NCBI GenBank assembly: GCA_036850595.1
Contig: CM072158.1
Location: 17,561,422-17,625,421 of the forward strand
DNA: 64,000 nt
Direction: 5' to 3'
Source: Rhyacichthys aspro
Lineage: Eukaryota; Chordata; Actinopteri; Gobiiformes; Rhyacichthyidae
Shown: piece after piece, positions 61,640 through 64,000 of the stretch
How positions within the stretch are numbered: the first letter of the stretch is position 1
Layout of the letters: every line of letters starts with the position of its first letter
Made by a program: the position numbers and the translations under genes
Notes under the pieces: generated by a model
Seen by the model: the letters and a program-made list of their open reading frames with translations, nothing else
What the model was told of the DNA's origin: nothing
Databases searched by the model: none

Positions 61640-62420
61640 GCAATGAGAACACAATGCACACACACGGCAGCCGCAGCGAGCCTCGTGCACGCTGCTCATC
61701 ACAGATTTCCAAGGCTAAGTGACCTACATGCTCTCAGCTTTGAATGACATAAGCACCGGCGTAGCCTTGGGGTCCCGCGCCCAACCTGAACGCACTCGTA
61801 TGGCTCATCCGTCAGAGCCCGCAGGTAATGTCCAATACTCTCTGCGCTTACATCAGCCAGGATAAAGGCCTCTATTAAGAAAATGAGTAATACCAAGCAG
61901 CGGGAGGTGACCTCAGACCTGTCACATGTCATCAGGCCCGGGACACGATTGGGTGCTCCCCGCCTGTATCTGTGGGAGCGCGGGGGCGGTCCGGCTGTTG
62001 ACGGATGCTCCGGGCCGAGGCGAGATGGGCTACAGAGTCAGCCGTTTCAGTCCTGTGATCTAATCTGTTACCCATCATGCATCCTGCCTCGCTAATGAAA
62101 AGGCAAGGTCTCATCCGTCACAGGCAGCTGTGTAAATGGAATTTTAACCCCCTCCATTTTACCCGACCGAGCTCCTCAGGCACTAACGCCTGCGAGCGCG
62201 TGAAAGGCCGCGATGATGGACGATCATTGGAAAAGACCTCAGAGGGGCTGCAAATTAATATCAAGAGGGGAAAATCACTGAAGACTCTGCTTCTGCCTCC
62301 TCTGCTTTCTGTCACTCTGCTCAGCAACAGGCAGATAACACCCAGCGACGCGTCACCTCTGTGCACCAAGAGAAGCATTCACACTAACTATTGTGACTGT
62401 ACCCCGACAACTCCAGCTCC
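61640..62420. other. Candidate conserved non-coding block near the right end
   Basis: ~780 bp of GC-richer, repeat-free sequence with CpGs (GGGAGCGCGGGGGCGG) and GCTAATGAAAAGG and CAAATTAATATC motifs. Frames on both strands reach 123 codons but none resembles a known protein. Confidence 0.25.
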
Positions 62421-62468
62421 TGAGGAAAGAGCATCCAGATACATTTAGAGGAGGTTGCAGGAGGAGGT

Positions 62469-62537
62469 TACTTGCAGTTAATCGCTGGGAAAAGGATATG
62501 TACGTTTTCACTCATCAAGAAACCAGCACTGAGTAAG
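62469..62537 (+). repeat. 69-bp direct repeat, copy 2, abutting a SINE
   Basis: Near-identical to 59511-59579, 2.96 kb away in the same orientation. The SINE head begins immediately downstream. Confidence 0.92.
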
Positions 62538-62538
62538 G

Positions 62539-62872
62539 AGGTAGAACAGGTTGTGTACTAACTGTAGGGTTGGCGGTTCGATTCTTGCTCTCCCCAGTTC
62601 ATACTGTCGTGTGTCCTTGGGCAAGACACCTCACCCATCTTGTCTCCAGTGTCTGTGGCTCTGGTGTATAAATGTGTGATTATGTTTGGTGGTGGTTGGA
62701 GAAACTGTAGGTGCCATATGGCTGCCACATCTCTGTCAGCCTGCCCCAGGGCAGCTGTGGCTACAGAGGTAGTTTACCACCACCAGTGACTGTGGAGTGA
62801 ATGAATAATAGACTCTTTTTATTGTGAAGTGCTTTGAGTGACTTGAAAAGCACTATATAAATCTAATCCATT
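62539..62872 (+). mobile_element. tRNA-derived SINE, independent third copy
   Basis: A head with B-box GGTTCGATTC (62575-62584), the same body as the arm copies, and a tail ending GAAGTGCTTTGAGTGACTTG then AAAAGCACTATATAAATC. It has diverged from the other copies, including an internal segment difference near 62700-62760. It begins directly after one copy of the 69-bp direct repeat. Confidence 0.8.
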
Positions 62873-62892
62873 GAACTGTTTGGGTGATTTAA

Positions 62893-63230
62893 ATTCAACA
62901 TTATTGATCCCCAAGGGAAATATAAATTCAATGTTTAGGCTTCAAAATAGATGGAAAAAAAATGAAATGATTCAGACTTCTTCTTCCACAGTCTTTTGAT
63001 TGATTGTTCAGTGTTATTGTAGTCAGGAAGAGTTCTTGTGGTGTTCTGTCCTGCAGCTCACTGATCTGAGACATCCACTGGCTACACTTTGTTGTTCAAA
63101 AGCCCAATGCAGAGGATGGTCCATGTTGTTCAGTATAGCATCTTGGTGTTTCTCTGCTCCACTACTTCAACCAGAGTCTATAAACTAATACCTACAGTGG
63201 AGCCAGCACTCTCTATTAAATTTTGTGTTG
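62893..63230. repeat. Diverged retroelement-like dispersed repeat
   Basis: Opens with ATTGATCCCCAAGGGAAAT (62905-62923) and continues through ATGGTCCATGTTGTTCAGTA, CATCTTGGTGTTTCTCTG and CAGAGTC to GTGGAGCCAGCACTC. This order resembles a non-LTR-derived repeat frequent in teleosts. No intact frame. Confidence 0.45.
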
Positions 63231-64000
63231 GGGGGTCATAGACAATACATGGATGCCATAGTCCACACAATTGAAGCCTTATAGATCCCTGGGAGCCTCA
63301 GTGACTGCAGACTGAAGACATCATGAAACATGCAGTATAACGTAACTATGTTGTGACATGATGTATGATATTTAGATGTTCCTGTGAAGCTGAATTGAAC
63401 TTAGATATATCCACAAACACAAAGCTTTAAACTAACATCAACTGGTGAAAGTAATGCTACTAACGATCATTTGGTTGCAACATAATGTGACAATAGCAGA
63501 AAGGAGTCTTACATAGATGTGACCAAACGTAAACGCTGTTTCCACATCCATGCGTTTCAGCCTCAAGACCTTCAGGCCAAGAACGATAATATTTTGTCCC
63601 CTCAGCCATTGCTGCACTAAACAGTTTATGACCTTGTGACAATCCTCATGTGCAACTATTATTTTACGTAGAGTGTATGTTCTTTGTTGTGTTGTGTTTA
63701 ACTGTTCTGACAAATTGTGGAAGCAAATACTCCTAAAAGCTGTCGATTTAGATTCTGACTGGACAAAGCTAAGTTCTGCTCATGAGTTGTAAGATACTTC
63801 TGATCAGAATGCAGTGTTTAGCTCTATCTTTTAGTAACTGTACATTACTATTTAAAGCACAGCTGTGTGGTGCATCCCCACTTCTAAAAGCGTGCCGTAC
63901 CGACCCAACCCATACCGCTGCAGGGGAAACTCGCCCTAAGGGTCTGCATCCAAACAATTCCTTCTCTCAACACAGATAGCTTCCACTCTGACTTTTGTCT

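Larger units (their letters stand above)
50908..64000. other. Sequence beyond the right arm, expected to be rarb intron on the plus strand
   Basis: No left-arm partner is visible because the window begins at the matching point. No coding exon was recognised, including the rarb second zinc-finger exon. It holds a hAT-like dispersed repeat fragment (51660-52405), a diverged direct duplication (55855-56440), GC-richer candidate regulatory blocks (58290-58790, 60210-60580, 61640-62420), a 69-bp direct repeat (59511 and 62469), a SINE (62539-62872) and a retroelement-like fragment (62893-63230). 52410-55840, 56900-58280 and 63240-64000 are otherwise featureless to me. Confidence 0.6.

Noticed and set aside
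62077..62448. 123-codon plus-strand frame in the GC-rich block
   Set aside because: Overlapping frames on the other strand are equally long and neither resembles a protein; high GC lowers stop frequency.
43705..64000. Search for the second zinc-finger exon (GFFRRS onward) of rarb on the plus strand
   Set aside because: Not found by reading translated frames. The next intron may exceed 20 kb; a short exon could still be missed, so absence is not proven.

Overview
This is vertebrate nuclear DNA, most likely from a teleost fish. It is AT-rich, almost gene-free and full of introns, SINEs, degraded LINE reverse transcriptase, small DNA transposons and microsatellites. Only one gene is recognisable: the retinoic acid receptor beta gene (rarb), on the minus strand. 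Its first coding exon of the beta2 isoform (27465-27621) encodes an N-terminus beginning MFDCMDVLAVSPGQ. The next exon (7215-7363) encodes the start of the DNA-binding domain. They are joined by a phase-1 intron of 20,101 bp. The second zinc finger and the ligand-binding domain are not in this window; they should lie beyond position 1. zebrafish is generally described as lacking rarb, so another teleost is more likely (inference).

The rarb promoter is very well preserved. Upstream of the start codon is a ~466-nt leader with several upstream ORFs (27622-28087). Beyond it come a TATA-like segment (28108-28120), a DR5 retinoic acid response element (28124-28140), a second perfect DR5 (28154-28170) and a CRE-like site (28179-28186), in the same order as in the mammalian RARB2 promoter. 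From 28187 to 33522 is 5' flank with no recognisable gene.

The dominant large-scale structure is an inverted duplication. Positions 1-17533 reappear as the reverse complement at 33623-50907, highly similar but with SNPs, microsatellite length differences and discrete indels. These include a 747-bp TA-flanked transposon present only on the left and a ~447-bp segment present only on the right. The right arm starts at the first base after a run of exactly 100 N (33523-33622). It carries a second intact copy of the DNA-binding-domain exon on the plus strand (43556-43704) with no promoter exon of its own. The simplest explanation is a second haplotype or duplicated contig scaffolded in reverse orientation. 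A real inverted duplication cannot be excluded from this sequence alone. In that reading, 50908-64000 continues the rarb intron on the plus strand and corresponds to sequence just left of this window.

Non-coding content: degraded L2-like LINE reverse transcriptase in both arms, a tRNA-derived SINE family (three copies), a second dispersed repeat family (four copies), several diverged direct duplications inside the rarb intron and flank, and GC-richer segments that are candidate conserved regulatory elements, two of which contain retinoid-type hexamer repeats. No tRNA, rRNA, CRISPR array or further protein-coding gene could be supported.
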